Origin: an uncultured Mollicutes bacterium
GTDB lineage: Bacteria; Bacillota_I; Bacilli_A; ML615J-28; CAG-313
Direction of reading: 5' to 3'
Assembly (NCBI GenBank): GCA_900539265.1
Contig: UQBM01000001.1
Location: 62,001 to 126,000, forward strand
Length of the DNA: 64,000 nucleotides
Shown here: piece by piece, positions 1-8,755 of the stretch
Layout: the number at the start of each line of letters is the position of its first letter
Position numbering within the stretch: position 1 is the first letter of the stretch
Position numbers and translations under genes: made by a program
The notes under the pieces: generated by a model
Databases searched by the model: none
Seen by the model: the letters and a program-made list of their open reading frames with translations, nothing else
What the model was told of the DNA's origin: nothing

Positions 1-103
1 AAGGCCTTTTTGTTATACTTAAAGCGTAATTAATTACAGACACCTTATATTATTGATGGAGTAGCTAACTATCAATTATAAAACAAAGAAAGGAGGTAAT
101 TTT

Positions 104-388
104 ATCAATAAATTAACAGTTATAGTTTCATTAATAGGGATTATTGGAACACTATCTAGTATTTTCTTTGCTTCTCTTGCTTGCAAAAGAACAAATATTA
201 AGGAACAAAAAAATGATGGTAGGAGTGAAGGCGTTATTGTATCAGACATTGGCTATATTAAAGCGTGCGTTGATCGAGTAGAGAAAAACTTAAATAAAGT
301 TGATGAAAGATATCGTATTATTCTAGAAAGAGTTGCAAAAGCAGAAGAAGCAATTGTAAGTGTGAATAAAAGATTAGATGAATTATAA
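104..388 (+). CDS. Small membrane-anchored coiled-coil protein of a phage-type lysis cassette
   Basis: An open frame of 94 codons ends at TAA 386-388. It is preceded by an excellent ribosome binding site (AAAGGAGGT at 89-97), but the only codon at proper spacing is ATC at 104. No in-frame ATG, GTG or TTG lies nearby, so I propose a rare ATC start. The product has one hydrophobic segment (about residues 5-27) followed by a hydrophilic, heptad-like helical tail containing SDIGYIKACVDRVEKNL. Proteins of this layout commonly sit next to holins in Clostridia/Bacilli phage lysis modules, and the next gene here is a holin. The exact role is not known to me. The alternative is a decayed gene that has lost its ATG, but the intact frame and strong Shine-Dalgarno argue against that. 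Confidence 0.6.
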   Translation: MNKLTVIVSLIGIIGTLSSIFFASLACKRTNIKEQKNDGRSEGVIVSDIGYIKACVDRVEKNLNKVDERYRIILERVAKAEEAIVSVNKRLDEL

Positions 389-406
389 GAAAGGATGTAA
401 TAATTA

Positions 407-697
407 ATGGATTTTACAAGTGTTCCTATTATAGTTGTATGTTGCTATATCATAGGAGAAATTTATAAAGCCTTATTTAAGAATAAGCAAGAAGCATACA
501 AGTTAATACCAATAGTAATGGCTATCATTGGTGGAGTATTAGGGATTATAATTTATTTAACTCATCCAGAGATAATTTTAAATGCAGAAAATATTTGGGT
601 AGCTTTAGGTATAGGTATTGTAAGTGGTGCTAGTTCAACTGGTGCTAATCAGATTATAAAACAAATATTTAAAAAAGGAGAAAATAAAAATGAATGA
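407..697 (+). CDS. Phage-type holin
   Basis: This 96-residue membrane protein has an N-terminal segment (VPIIVVCCYIIGEIYKALF), two further hydrophobic helices (about residues 34-52 and 63-84) and a lysine-rich tail (KQIFKKGENKNE). Length, three-helix layout and the IYKALFKNK / GANQIIKQ signature fit a phage holin family common in Firmicute prophages. Holins form membrane lesions that let lysins or large proteins out of the cytoplasm. The gene sits 18 nt after the small coiled-coil gene and overlaps the next gene by 8 nt, so the three are probably co-translated. No endolysin is adjacent; the downstream cargo is an Rhs toxin, so a role in toxin release is plausible but inferred. Confidence 0.75.
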   Translation: MDFTSVPIIVVCCYIIGEIYKALFKNKQEAYKLIPIVMAIIGGVLGIIIYLTHPEIILNAENIWVALGIGIVSGASSTGANQIIKQIFKKGENKNE

Positions 698-1250
698 ATT
701 TAAAGATAGGGATGTTCAGTATCCTAATAGAAAAAAATTAACAATTAAAGATATTACATATGATGAGAATGGGGAAATTTATGAACTAATTGTTGATGAA
801 GTAAGAAATGAAGGAACTATATATGAAACTGGTACGCCTTTGAAAGCAGCAAATTTAAATGCAACAATTAAAGAAATGATTGATTCTATTGTTAAATTAG
901 CATTAGAAAACTATCACGAAAATGGTCTAGCAGAGTTGGAAAATGCTGAAGCTACAGTTTTATTTGATGGGTCATGTGCAATGTACGATAGTATTAATAT
1001 TGATGTGTCTGAAGCAGTTAGAATAGTTCTTCAAAATAATTATCAAGAGTATTTTAGTGTTTCTGCTCCAGATACTTCATCAGCAGGAACAATCACTGTT
1101 GAAATTACAGCTTTGCAAGAACCAGAATCATCAGGAGCAACAGAATTTGATTTTATAGTGAAATTATATTCGCTAGAAACAGAAGAGATGATTAAAAAAG
1201 TAACATGTATAGTTACTTTTCAAGTACCATCTACAACACCAGAAGATTAA
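690..1250 (+). CDS. Short phage tail/baseplate-like protein
   Basis: This 186-residue protein opens with KDRDVQYPNRKKLTIKD and later ETGTPLKAANLN. This 'KDR-VQYPNR ... GTPL-A-NLN' layout is typical of small structural proteins near the tail-fibre end of Firmicute phages. The second half (about residues 85-180) is rich in beta-strand-like sequence and may be an Ig-like fold (inference). The start overlaps the holin by 8 nt and lies behind AAAAAAGGAG. No capsid, portal or terminase gene is in the window, so this is a phage-derived remnant or repurposed module, or the end of a prophage lying to the left. The specific structural role is not resolved. Confidence 0.6.
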   Translation: MNEFKDRDVQYPNRKKLTIKDITYDENGEIYELIVDEVRNEGTIYETGTPLKAANLNATIKEMIDSIVKLALENYHENGLAELENAEATVLFDGSCAMYDSINIDVSEAVRIVLQNNYQEYFSVSAPDTSSAGTITVEITALQEPESSGATEFDFIVKLYSLETEEMIKKVTCIVTFQVPSTTPED

Positions 1251-1271
1251 ACATTTAAGGAGGTAATCAAA

Positions 1272-2621
1272 ATGAAACTATTTAAAGTAAAAGAAAAATT
1301 AGAAAAAAAACAGATTAAAAAAAGAGGTATAAAAAAAGAATATAAAAATAATATTAATTCTAAAAGAAATGATTTAAAAATTATCGGTATTACAGGAAGT
1401 CGAGGGAAATCAACTACGGCATTAATGATTCATAAGTATTTAAAATCTTCAGGATATAAATCAACATTATATTCAAGTGTTATGGTTGATTCTCCTGCTA
1501 GTCATTTAAAGAAAAATGAAGCTTATGAGGTTGCGGTAAGAGATGAAGAATCTTTAATTAGTATTATTGAAGAAGTAGGAGCATATGGTGCAGAATATTT
1601 AGTATTAGAAGTAAATGAAAGTTCATTAGAAAAAGGTTTTTTAAAAGATGTACCTTTTGATGTTCGTGTGTTAACAAATTTGAATCCTAAACATAATTTA
1701 GAACAATATTCAGAAGAACAGTATGTGGATTTAAAAAAATCATTTTTTAAAGATATTGAAGATGATTGCAAATGTGTCTTTGGATTTCAAGATTATAGTA
1801 AAGAGCTATTAGATGAATTACTACAATTGAATAGTTACCCAAAATTTGTATGTTCAAGTAATTATATCGCTACACTAAAAGGTTTAGATAAAGAGAAAGT
1901 AAAATGTTTATTAACTGGATTAGATGCTGATATTTCTGGAATGAAGTTAAAATTTAATTTAAATGATGATACATATAAAATGGATACAACATTGATGATG
2001 TCACATAATGCATTCAATATTTTAGTTGCATTAACAACATTAGATGTTATTGGTGTTTTAAATGTAAAAAAATTTGAAAGTGCATTAAATCAATTAGTAA
2101 TACCTGGAAGAGCAGAAGTATATAGAGTAAATGGAAGATTAATTATTGTTGATTCTCATTTACCAGCTATGTTAGATTGTTTAAAAGAGTTAAAAGAACA
2201 AGGAAAAGTAAATAAAATTAAAGTAGTTGTAGGTTCCATGGGACATGGTTATAAACATTGGGAGGAAAGATTTAAGACACAAGAGTTTGCTTCACAGAGA
2301 AAAGATGTTAGAAAATATGCGATGAGTTTATTAATTGGTATTGCAGATTATGTTTATTTAACAGAAAGTGATAGTGGTAAAGAAAACCCTATTGACATTT
2401 GTAATGAATTAGAAGCTGATTTAGATGGAAAAGTTCAATCATTAATTATTTTGGATCGAGAAGAAGCAATTAAGCAAGCAGTTTTAGATTCAGAAGAAGG
2501 TGATGTAGTATTTATAAGTGGACGAGGAAATAGAAGAATCTTGTGTAATAGTGAAACAACATTTAAGCTAGTTAAAGATAGTGAAGTTGTAGAAAATGTA
2601 ATCAGAGAACTTGGATGGTAA
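1272..2621 (+). CDS. Mur-ligase-family ATP-dependent ligase (MurE-like, no UDP-binding domain)
   Basis: The 449-residue protein has a Mur-ligase ATP site, GITGSRGKSTT, at residues 39-49, a central-domain motif (VRVLTNLNPKHN) and a C-terminal ligase domain. The latter contains IPGRAEVY, IIVDSH (D294-H296, where MurE has VDYAHTP), VVVGSMGHG and VVFISGRGN, matching MurE landmarks. In MurE the ATP loop lies near residue 110, after a UDP-MurNAc-binding domain. Here only a 38-residue Lys/Arg-rich leader precedes it, so the substrate is probably not a UDP-MurNAc peptide. The RGKS loop also resembles CapB/PgsB-type ligases. The predicted chemistry is ATP-driven amide bond formation between an acid and an amine; substrates are unknown. 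It follows AAGGAGGT and abuts the Rhs gene. Confidence 0.75.
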   Translation: MKLFKVKEKLEKKQIKKRGIKKEYKNNINSKRNDLKIIGITGSRGKSTTALMIHKYLKSSGYKSTLYSSVMVDSPASHLKKNEAYEVAVRDEESLISIIEEVGAYGAEYLVLEVNESSLEKGFLKDVPFDVRVLTNLNPKHNLEQYSEEQYVDLKKSFFKDIEDDCKCVFGFQDYSKELLDELLQLNSYPKFVCSSNYIATLKGLDKEKVKCLLTGLDADISGMKLKFNLNDDTYKMDTTLMMSHNAFNILVALTTLDVIGVLNVKKFESALNQLVIPGRAEVYRVNGRLIIVDSHLPAMLDCLKELKEQGKVNKIKVVVGSMGHGYKHWEERFKTQEFASQRKDVRKYAMSLLIGIADYVYLTESDSGKENPIDICNELEADLDGKVQSLIILDREEAIKQAVLDSEEGDVVFISGRGNRRILCNSETTFKLVKDSEVVENVIRELGW

Positions 2622-2625
2622 TAAT

Positions 2626-5600
2626 ATGGATAGAAGTAAAATTAATCAAAGTGAATTATCATATAGTTCAGGAGCAGGGTTTGCAAAAATAAATCTTTCA
2701 ACTGGGAGATTATTATATGAATATTATGATGTAGGTATTGGTAATAATTTATTTAATATTGATGTAAGTCATATATATAATTCCATGTTTGATTTATCGC
2801 AATATGTTAATACTTATGTAGGTAATAATTTCAAATTAAATGTTCAACAATATATAATTGTTGAAAATGGGAAATATGTATACATAGACTCGATGGGGTA
2901 TAAACACATATTTGAACAATTATCAAATAATAAATTTTATGATTCAGAAGGATTAGAATTAATATTAGAAGTGAATAATAATTTATTAACTATTAAAGAT
3001 CAACAAAATAATAGATTAATATTTGAAAACAACAAGATAATTAAAAGTGTTTCAAATATTAATGAAACAAAAAAATTTGATTATGATTCTTTTGGAAGAT
3101 TGAAAATCATTTATGATACAAATTATCCTAATATGAAATTACTATTCGAATATGATAATAAAACTAATTTATTAAATTATATAAAATATAAAAATGGTAT
3201 CAATGTCGTAAAAAAAATACACTATGAATATAATGAAAATAATAATTTAATAAAAGTGTCTGATGATATTGAAAAACATATGTTTATTTATGCAAAAAAT
3301 TATTTAACTAATGTTGTGTCATTAAAGGACAAGTCTACATTCTTATTTGATTATAATATTAATGGTCAAATTGAATCTATAAAGCAAGGATTTGTTACTT
3401 TGGAGAGCGTTAAAAAAGAAAAGAATAACTATTATTTAAATGATAATAGTTATGTAGATGAGGATAAATATATTGGAGGAAAGTATATATCAGATGAGAA
3501 CTTTATTATTAAGAATCCAACAATTTATGGAGAAGATTTAATTTCATATAACAATTTAATTTATGATGATAATAATACAATTGTGGAAAATGAAAAAAAT
3601 CTAAAGTTTATATACTTTTTTAATGAAAAAGGATATACAGTCTCTGAATTTGAAATTAATAATGGTGATATTAATGATTTGAAAACAACAGAAAAATATG
3701 GAAAAGAAACTATGATTTCAAAATCAAATAGTTTAGAAAAAATAAATACTAGAAATGTTCATATTTTAAACATGGATTATATAATTAGTAAAGAAAATTT
3801 AATGAAAGACTATTTTGAAAACTTGAAGAGTTATAGAAAATATAAATGTTCTAATTATATAAATTTTATGTGTGATTTTTGGTTAAATATACAACAAAAT
3901 GTATCTAATTCAAAAGTTAATATTGAAATTAATTCATCAGAAAATGCACAAACTCAAGAAGAAATTTTCTCTTTTAATGTTGATACTTCTGCAATAAATA
4001 GCTGGCAACATGTTGCTATACCAATTTGTATAAAGTATCAAAATTTAAATGATATTAAAATAATGTTTGGCGAAAATAATAGTAACAAAATTGTAAAAAT
4101 TGCAGATATGAAATTATATCATAGTGGAGTGTCAAAATATTGTTTAACAAACGGAGAAAATCGGGGATATGTAGATAAAATAACTAAAATAAAATATAAA
4201 ATAACCAGTGATTCAGATGAAATCACTGAATACGTTAATTCGAATTTATATTTTAGTGAAAAAGATATTCAATCTACTTACTATAGTTTATTCAAAACGA
4301 GGGGCTTAGATGACAGTGATTTACCTTACATTTTATCGAGTTGTGATGGGACAAAAAAAATGTTGGTTAACAGTGTAAAGTTTTATTCTAATAATATAGA
4401 GTTTCCAGTAATGTTTGGAAGTGATGAATATGGAAATAATACTAGAGCTTTATATTTTTCTGAAGTAAAGAGTCCTGATAATAATTTATACACTTATGGA
4501 ATACCACATTTTTTGAAAAATATAAATATTAATGGGAAAAATACTGATTGTATTTTGCAAATTACAGAGATAAATAAAGGTTTAAAATCTGATAAAAACA
4601 ATCATGAAATGAGTTCAATATACAATTATTATGATATTAATGGGAATCTTTTAAAGGAGATAGATGAATATGGTGTCGAAGTATGCTATTATTATGATGA
4701 AAAAGGTCATTTAATAGAAAAAACAATGAAACATGAAGATACTGATGAAGTGATTTCAACAAAATATTCCATTAATGAAACAGAAAGTTCAGAAGAAAGT
4801 TATAGAGGTAAAGTTGTTACTACAACTGATGATCATTCGGGTAATATATCTAATATACATTATAACAAAGATGAAGAAAAAAGTTTATCCGTTGAAATGA
4901 AATATAATACTACTTCACAAATTAAAAAAATTTCAAATAATTTAGATGGGGCAAATTATTTGAAATATGATAAGAATGGTAGATTGTTGGCAGTAACACC
5001 TATTGGATGGAACAAAAGTAATATGTATGGTTTTTTGTTTAAATACAATTTATTGGGTGAAACAACGAATTATTATTTAATGTATAGAGATGAGTTAAAA
5101 AAAACTAACAAACAATTGTTATTATCAAGAAACATGAATTATGTAGAAAATAAATTAACAACTTCATATTATAGAGATTTATATAATTCTAGTGAAATAG
5201 ATACATCAACTGTACATTTTGATAAATACGGAAGAATAACTTCAGTTATTAATGGTGATAAAGAAATTACATATAGAAGACAAGAACTATGGGAAAGTAA
5301 TGGTGCTAGTAAAATTGAAGAAAAATATGATCCATATGAAAATAGAACTTATAAGTATCATTATAATGAGTTCAATGACTTAACGGAGTATGAGGTTTTT
5401 GATGAGGATGGTAAGAGTTATTTTTCTACTAAATTAAATTCACCAAACCAAGTACAATATGGAGGAGTATACTATAAGTGTGAAAACACAAAGGATGAAA
5501 GTAAACTAATGAATCCACGAATTAAAGAAACTATTACGGAAGTAGTTAATGATAAACTTGAGATATTACCTATAAAAACATCCTATGAATTTGATAAATT

Positions 5601-7464
5601 AGGTAGACTAAGTTACAAAGAGGATGTAATTAAGGATGGACTATTTGGAGCAAATTCAAAAGTAACAGAAGAAATAATTTATAAAAAAGGAACATTTCAA
5701 GTAGAACAAATTACAAAGAAAATTACTAATCCACTGTCAAAATCCCAAACATATCAAATAAATTATACCTATGACAAAAAAGGAAATATTTCTAATAAAA
5801 AAATTACTTCAGAAAGAGGTAATGATAGTGAAGAAACTTTAAATGTATATAAATATGATAATGCAAATAGGTTAATTTTTGAAAGTAGTACAAATTCCTC
5901 TTTTATATATGCGGATAAGACATATTCATATAATAAAGATGGAAGTTTATATTGTGAATCTATGGCAGGTGAATCTATATATTATACATATGATAAAGGA
6001 AGATTAACAAAAAGAAAAGAGAAATTTATTGAAAACTTATTTGATTATGATAATTTTGGAAATTGTACACATTATAATATTGATTCAAAAACTAAACCTC
6101 AAAATATGTTTTGGGAAAGAGGTAACTTATTAAAACAATACACTTGTGATAAAAATATTAAATATTATTATAATGGTGAAGGAGTGCGTTTTAAAAAGAC
6201 TATTAATGACAATAATGTAGATTATGTATATGATGGTTCAAAGTTAATTAGGGAAGAAAGAAATGGTCTAATGATTAGATATTTATATGATGCAGACGGA
6301 TTGAGTGGAATTATACCATTATATAATAATGATGAATTTCAATATACATTTGTTAAAGATGCTGAAGATAATGTAATTTCAATATATAATAAGGATAAAG
6401 AAGTAGCTTATTATGAATATGATTCATGGGGAAATTGTATGGTATATGATAAGAAAGGTGGAACCATTATTACAGATGAAGGCCATATTGGGAATATTAA
6501 TCCAATAAGATGGAAATCACAATATTATGATACTGAAAGTAAATTATATTTTATTAATGGTAGATATTATTCTCCGTTAATGAAACAATTTATTTCAGCA
6601 GTATCACCAGAAGTTGCATTTTCAAATGCTAATTCTTTATATAGTCTTAATTTGTATAGTTTAACTGTTGCAAATCCTATTAATTTAGTGTATAATACAT
6701 ATACCTATGAAACATTTGAAAAACTTATTTATGATTCTGATGAATTAACAAAATGGCAATATTTTTGGCAAGTGACTTGGCAAAAATTTTGGAATAGTCC
6801 GCTCGGGAAAGCTATATCAATAGGTTTAATGGTAATTGCTGTAATAATAATTATTGTTGTTGCATTCTTTAATATTGGTGCTGCTGCTATCTTGGCAAAA
6901 GCTTTAGTAAAAAGTGTAGTAATTTCAGGGTTGTGGTTTTTTGGAGCAGCTGCAATAGCTGGCTTTTGCTCAAAAAAAGGTTTTGGTCCCGGTTTTTTTA
7001 ATTATGTAAATAATAATTGGTCGTTCTCATTGGCTATTACTGGATTTTTTGTAATCATAAGTACTAGCCTTAATATTTCCAGTGCTATTAAAATAGTAAA
7101 TGCTTCACAAAAGTCAGCACTTCAATATGCTAAAGATGTGTTTGCTACTTCAAAAAGAAAATATAATATGGTATCTACAGCCATTGATAAAAAAACTGGA
7201 AAAATTTATTATGGAAAAGCAGGAAGAAATCCTGATTTTATTCCAAATAAACTTTTAAAAGCAAGAGAGTTTCCATCTCTAGAAGATTGGGATGATATTT
7301 TTAATTGTGCAGAAGTGAGGGCAGTATCAGATGCTTTAGATGATGGGGCTAGGCTTAGTGATTTAGTAGTAACAACTGTAAGGGTGAAAGATTTGGCCAT
7401 GGCGCCTATGTGTAGAAATTGTAGAAAACTTCTTCGAGGTATTTTATTAGTTGTCAGTGGATAG
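2626..7464 (+). CDS. Rhs/YD-repeat polymorphic toxin with C-terminal deaminase domain
   Basis: The product is 1612 residues. The N-terminal part (GFAKINLSTGRLLYEY) and many YD-type repeats (YDSFGRL, YDKNGRL, YDKKGNI, YDNFGN) fill roughly residues 1-1300, the shell-forming part of Rhs proteins. An RHS-associated core follows (LYFINGRYYSPLMKQFISA), then two hydrophobic segments (about 1396-1418 and 1425-1495). The tip carries NCAEVRAVSDAL (C1561, E1563) and MCRNCRKLL (C1596, C1599), the CAE plus CxxC zinc/catalytic pair of the cytidine-deaminase superfamily, most like YwqJ-type toxins. The predicted activity is deamination of a nucleic acid or nucleotide in a competing cell. No signal peptide is seen. 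The start at 2626 is preferred over 2611 because GGATGG lies 7 nt upstream. The next gene looks like its antidote. Confidence 0.85.
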   Translation: MDRSKINQSELSYSSGAGFAKINLSTGRLLYEYYDVGIGNNLFNIDVSHIYNSMFDLSQYVNTYVGNNFKLNVQQYIIVENGKYVYIDSMGYKHIFEQLSNNKFYDSEGLELILEVNNNLLTIKDQQNNRLIFENNKIIKSVSNINETKKFDYDSFGRLKIIYDTNYPNMKLLFEYDNKTNLLNYIKYKNGINVVKKIHYEYNENNNLIKVSDDIEKHMFIYAKNYLTNVVSLKDKSTFLFDYNINGQIESIKQGFVTLESVKKEKNNYYLNDNSYVDEDKYIGGKYISDENFIIKNPTIYGEDLISYNNLIYDDNNTIVENEKNLKFIYFFNEKGYTVSEFEINNGDINDLKTTEKYGKETMISKSNSLEKINTRNVHILNMDYIISKENLMKDYFENLKSYRKYKCSNYINFMCDFWLNIQQNVSNSKVNIEINSSENAQTQEEIFSFNVDTSAINSWQHVAIPICIKYQNLNDIKIMFGENNSNKIVKIADMKLYHSGVSKYCLTNGENRGYVDKITKIKYKITSDSDEITEYVNSNLYFSEKDIQSTYYSLFKTRGLDDSDLPYILSSCDGTKKMLVNSVKFYSNNIEFPVMFGSDEYGNNTRALYFSEVKSPDNNLYTYGIPHFLKNININGKNTDCILQITEINKGLKSDKNNHEMSSIYNYYDINGNLLKEIDEYGVEVCYYYDEKGHLIEKTMKHEDTDEVISTKYSINETESSEESYRGKVVTTTDDHSGNISNIHYNKDEEKSLSVEMKYNTTSQIKKISNNLDGANYLKYDKNGRLLAVTPIGWNKSNMYGFLFKYNLLGETTNYYLMYRDELKKTNKQLLLSRNMNYVENKLTTSYYRDLYNSSEIDTSTVHFDKYGRITSVINGDKEITYRRQELWESNGASKIEEKYDPYENRTYKYHYNEFNDLTEYEVFDEDGKSYFSTKLNSPNQVQYGGVYYKCENTKDESKLMNPRIKETITEVVNDKLEILPIKTSYEFDKLGRLSYKEDVIKDGLFGANSKVTEEIIYKKGTFQVEQITKKITNPLSKSQTYQINYTYDKKGNISNKKITSERGNDSEETLNVYKYDNANRLIFESSTNSSFIYADKTYSYNKDGSLYCESMAGESIYYTYDKGRLTKRKEKFIENLFDYDNFGNCTHYNIDSKTKPQNMFWERGNLLKQYTCDKNIKYYYNGEGVRFKKTINDNNVDYVYDGSKLIREERNGLMIRYLYDADGLSGIIPLYNNDEFQYTFVKDAEDNVISIYNKDKEVAYYEYDSWGNCMVYDKKGGTIITDEGHIGNINPIRWKSQYYDTESKLYFINGRYYSPLMKQFISAVSPEVAFSNANSLYSLNLYSLTVANPINLVYNTYTYETFEKLIYDSDELTKWQYFWQVTWQKFWNSPLGKAISIGLMVIAVIIIIVVAFFNIGAAAILAKALVKSVVISGLWFFGAAAIAGFCSKKGFGPGFFNYVNNNWSFSLAITGFFVIISTSLNISSAIKIVNASQKSALQYAKDVFATSKRKYNMVSTAIDKKTGKIYYGKAGRNPDFIPNKLLKAREFPSLEDWDDIFNCAEVRAVSDALDDGARLSDLVVTTVRVKDLAMAPMCRNCRKLLRGILLVVSG

Positions 7465-7473
7465 GAGGAAATT

Positions 7474-8316
7474 ATGTGTTTTTCTAAAGATGTACTACAA
7501 TGCTTAAAAAAAAATGGTTGGAATAATGAAAAAAGAAATATTGATCAAATAATTAAATATATAAAACAAAACGGATATGAAGTTAATGAAAATCTAATTC
7601 TGTTTTTAGAAAGATTCGATAAGTTTACTTTTAAATTTCCCTTAAAAAAATCAAGAGATAAAGTATTTTTTGATTGCGAGAAAATGATAGCAGAAGATAA
7701 AGAAGTAGCATTAGATTATGAGGAATCTGTAGGAGAACAGTTAATACCTATAGGAGAAATTGGTTTTTATTATTTAATTATGATTTCTTTGTCAGGAAAA
7801 ATATATGCTTCATTTGATGGTTATTTATTCTTGTTTGGAAATAATATTTATGAAATGATTGAAAATTGCTATTATGGAAATAAGGTTGAAGAAATTCCAA
7901 TTAAAGCTAAGCCATGTACTTTTAAAAATGAAATATATAAAATAAATAAAGATGAAATTAATAAGTATAAAGAAAAATTTAATCACTCTTTTGTAATTGA
8001 GTTAGATGGGAAAAAATGTAGTAATTTAAAAAATTTTATTTTAGAATTAAATAAATTAATTCCATTTGATAAAGTATCTTTTGATTTTCAAATGCATATT
8101 TTAAATATGAGAAAATTACCTGAGTATATAAATAAGGAATCATATTTAATGATTATAACGAATTATAATTACTTTCTAACTAATGATGTTATTAATAAGG
8201 AATTATTTGAAAATAAATATAAAAGTGAAGTATTATCATGGTATGACAATTTAATTGCTGTAAAATTATGGGGTGGCGAATATAAACAGTTTAATATTTT
8301 ATTAGTTTCTGATTAG
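7474..8316 (+). CDS. SUKH-family immunity protein, possible barstar-like second domain
   Basis: The 280-residue protein starts 9 nt after the toxin gene behind ATAGGAGG. Residues about 85-140 (GEQLIPIGEIGFYYLIMIS, then GKIYASFDGYLFLFGN) match the SUKH-3 type: a 'PIG' turn, a small-residue strand, and 'G-vya..d...lG.n' before a helix. SUKH proteins are well-known antidotes to YwqJ-like deaminase toxins, which fits the toxin upstream. Residues about 165-280 (FVIELDGKKCSNLKNFILE, later YLMIITNYNYFL) resemble a barstar fold (IELDG start, long helix, 'i.nyn.fl' strand), but this is a weaker call. The likely role is cytoplasmic self-protection by binding the deaminase tip. It is the last gene before a strong terminator. 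Confidence 0.7.
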   Translation: MCFSKDVLQCLKKNGWNNEKRNIDQIIKYIKQNGYEVNENLILFLERFDKFTFKFPLKKSRDKVFFDCEKMIAEDKEVALDYEESVGEQLIPIGEIGFYYLIMISLSGKIYASFDGYLFLFGNNIYEMIENCYYGNKVEEIPIKAKPCTFKNEIYKINKDEINKYKEKFNHSFVIELDGKKCSNLKNFILELNKLIPFDKVSFDFQMHILNMRKLPEYINKESYLMIITNYNYFLTNDVINKELFENKYKSEVLSWYDNLIAVKLWGGEYKQFNILLVSD

Positions 8317-8394
8317 TATGATCACGACAATTATTGATAAATGTTATTAACTAATTATATTTTATGAGAAATAAAATAAGTTTATAATTTATTT

Positions 8395-8436
8395 AAAAGG
8401 AGATTATTATTTTTAAAAAATAATAATCTCCTTTTT
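8395..8436 (+). terminator. Strong intrinsic terminator ending the Rhs island
   Basis: AAAAGGAGATTATTA (8395-8409) pairs with TAATAATCTCCTTTTT (8421-8436) across an 11-nt AT loop, and the descending arm runs into a T-tract. It lies 80 nt after the immunity gene and should end the toxin operon. Confidence 0.85.
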
Positions 8437-8755
8437 CTACAAATTATAAAAGTATTATATAAATAATTTATTATAAGTGTATCTAATAAATATGTGCATG
8501 ATTAACATAAATATTATTCATAAAATTGTGATAACTATTTTAATGGTTTAGAAATATCGATAGTATTAGTAGCCATTAAGCAATTTTTGAGTTATTGATA
8601 TGTAGAAATAATAGTTCATTTTATTTTACACTAAATTTATTGAAAAATATAAGTTTTATGATATAATATTGTAAAAGGCACGATTAAATTAACAAATTAA
8701 TATTTGAATAACATAATATTTTTTATATTGTAGTAAAATAGATGGAGGAAATACA
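8437..8755. other. AT-rich intergenic region with a promoter for the next gene
   Basis: No open frame of note was found. The right half holds TTGAAA (8640-8645), a 16-nt spacer and TATAAT (8662-8667), about 90 nt ahead of the next start codon, leaving a long 5' leader. Nothing else in this stretch is recognisable. Confidence 0.5.
8640..8667 (+). promoter_or_regulatory. Sigma-A-type promoter
   Basis: TTGAAA at 8640-8645 and TATAAT at 8662-8667 are separated by 16 nt. It is placed to drive the TPR-like gene at 8756. Confidence 0.6.

Noticed and set aside
1..103. End of an upstream gene at the window edge
   Set aside because: All three forward frames hit stops within about 35 nt and nothing can be assigned; AAGGCCTTTTT may be the tail of a terminator but its partner arm lies outside.
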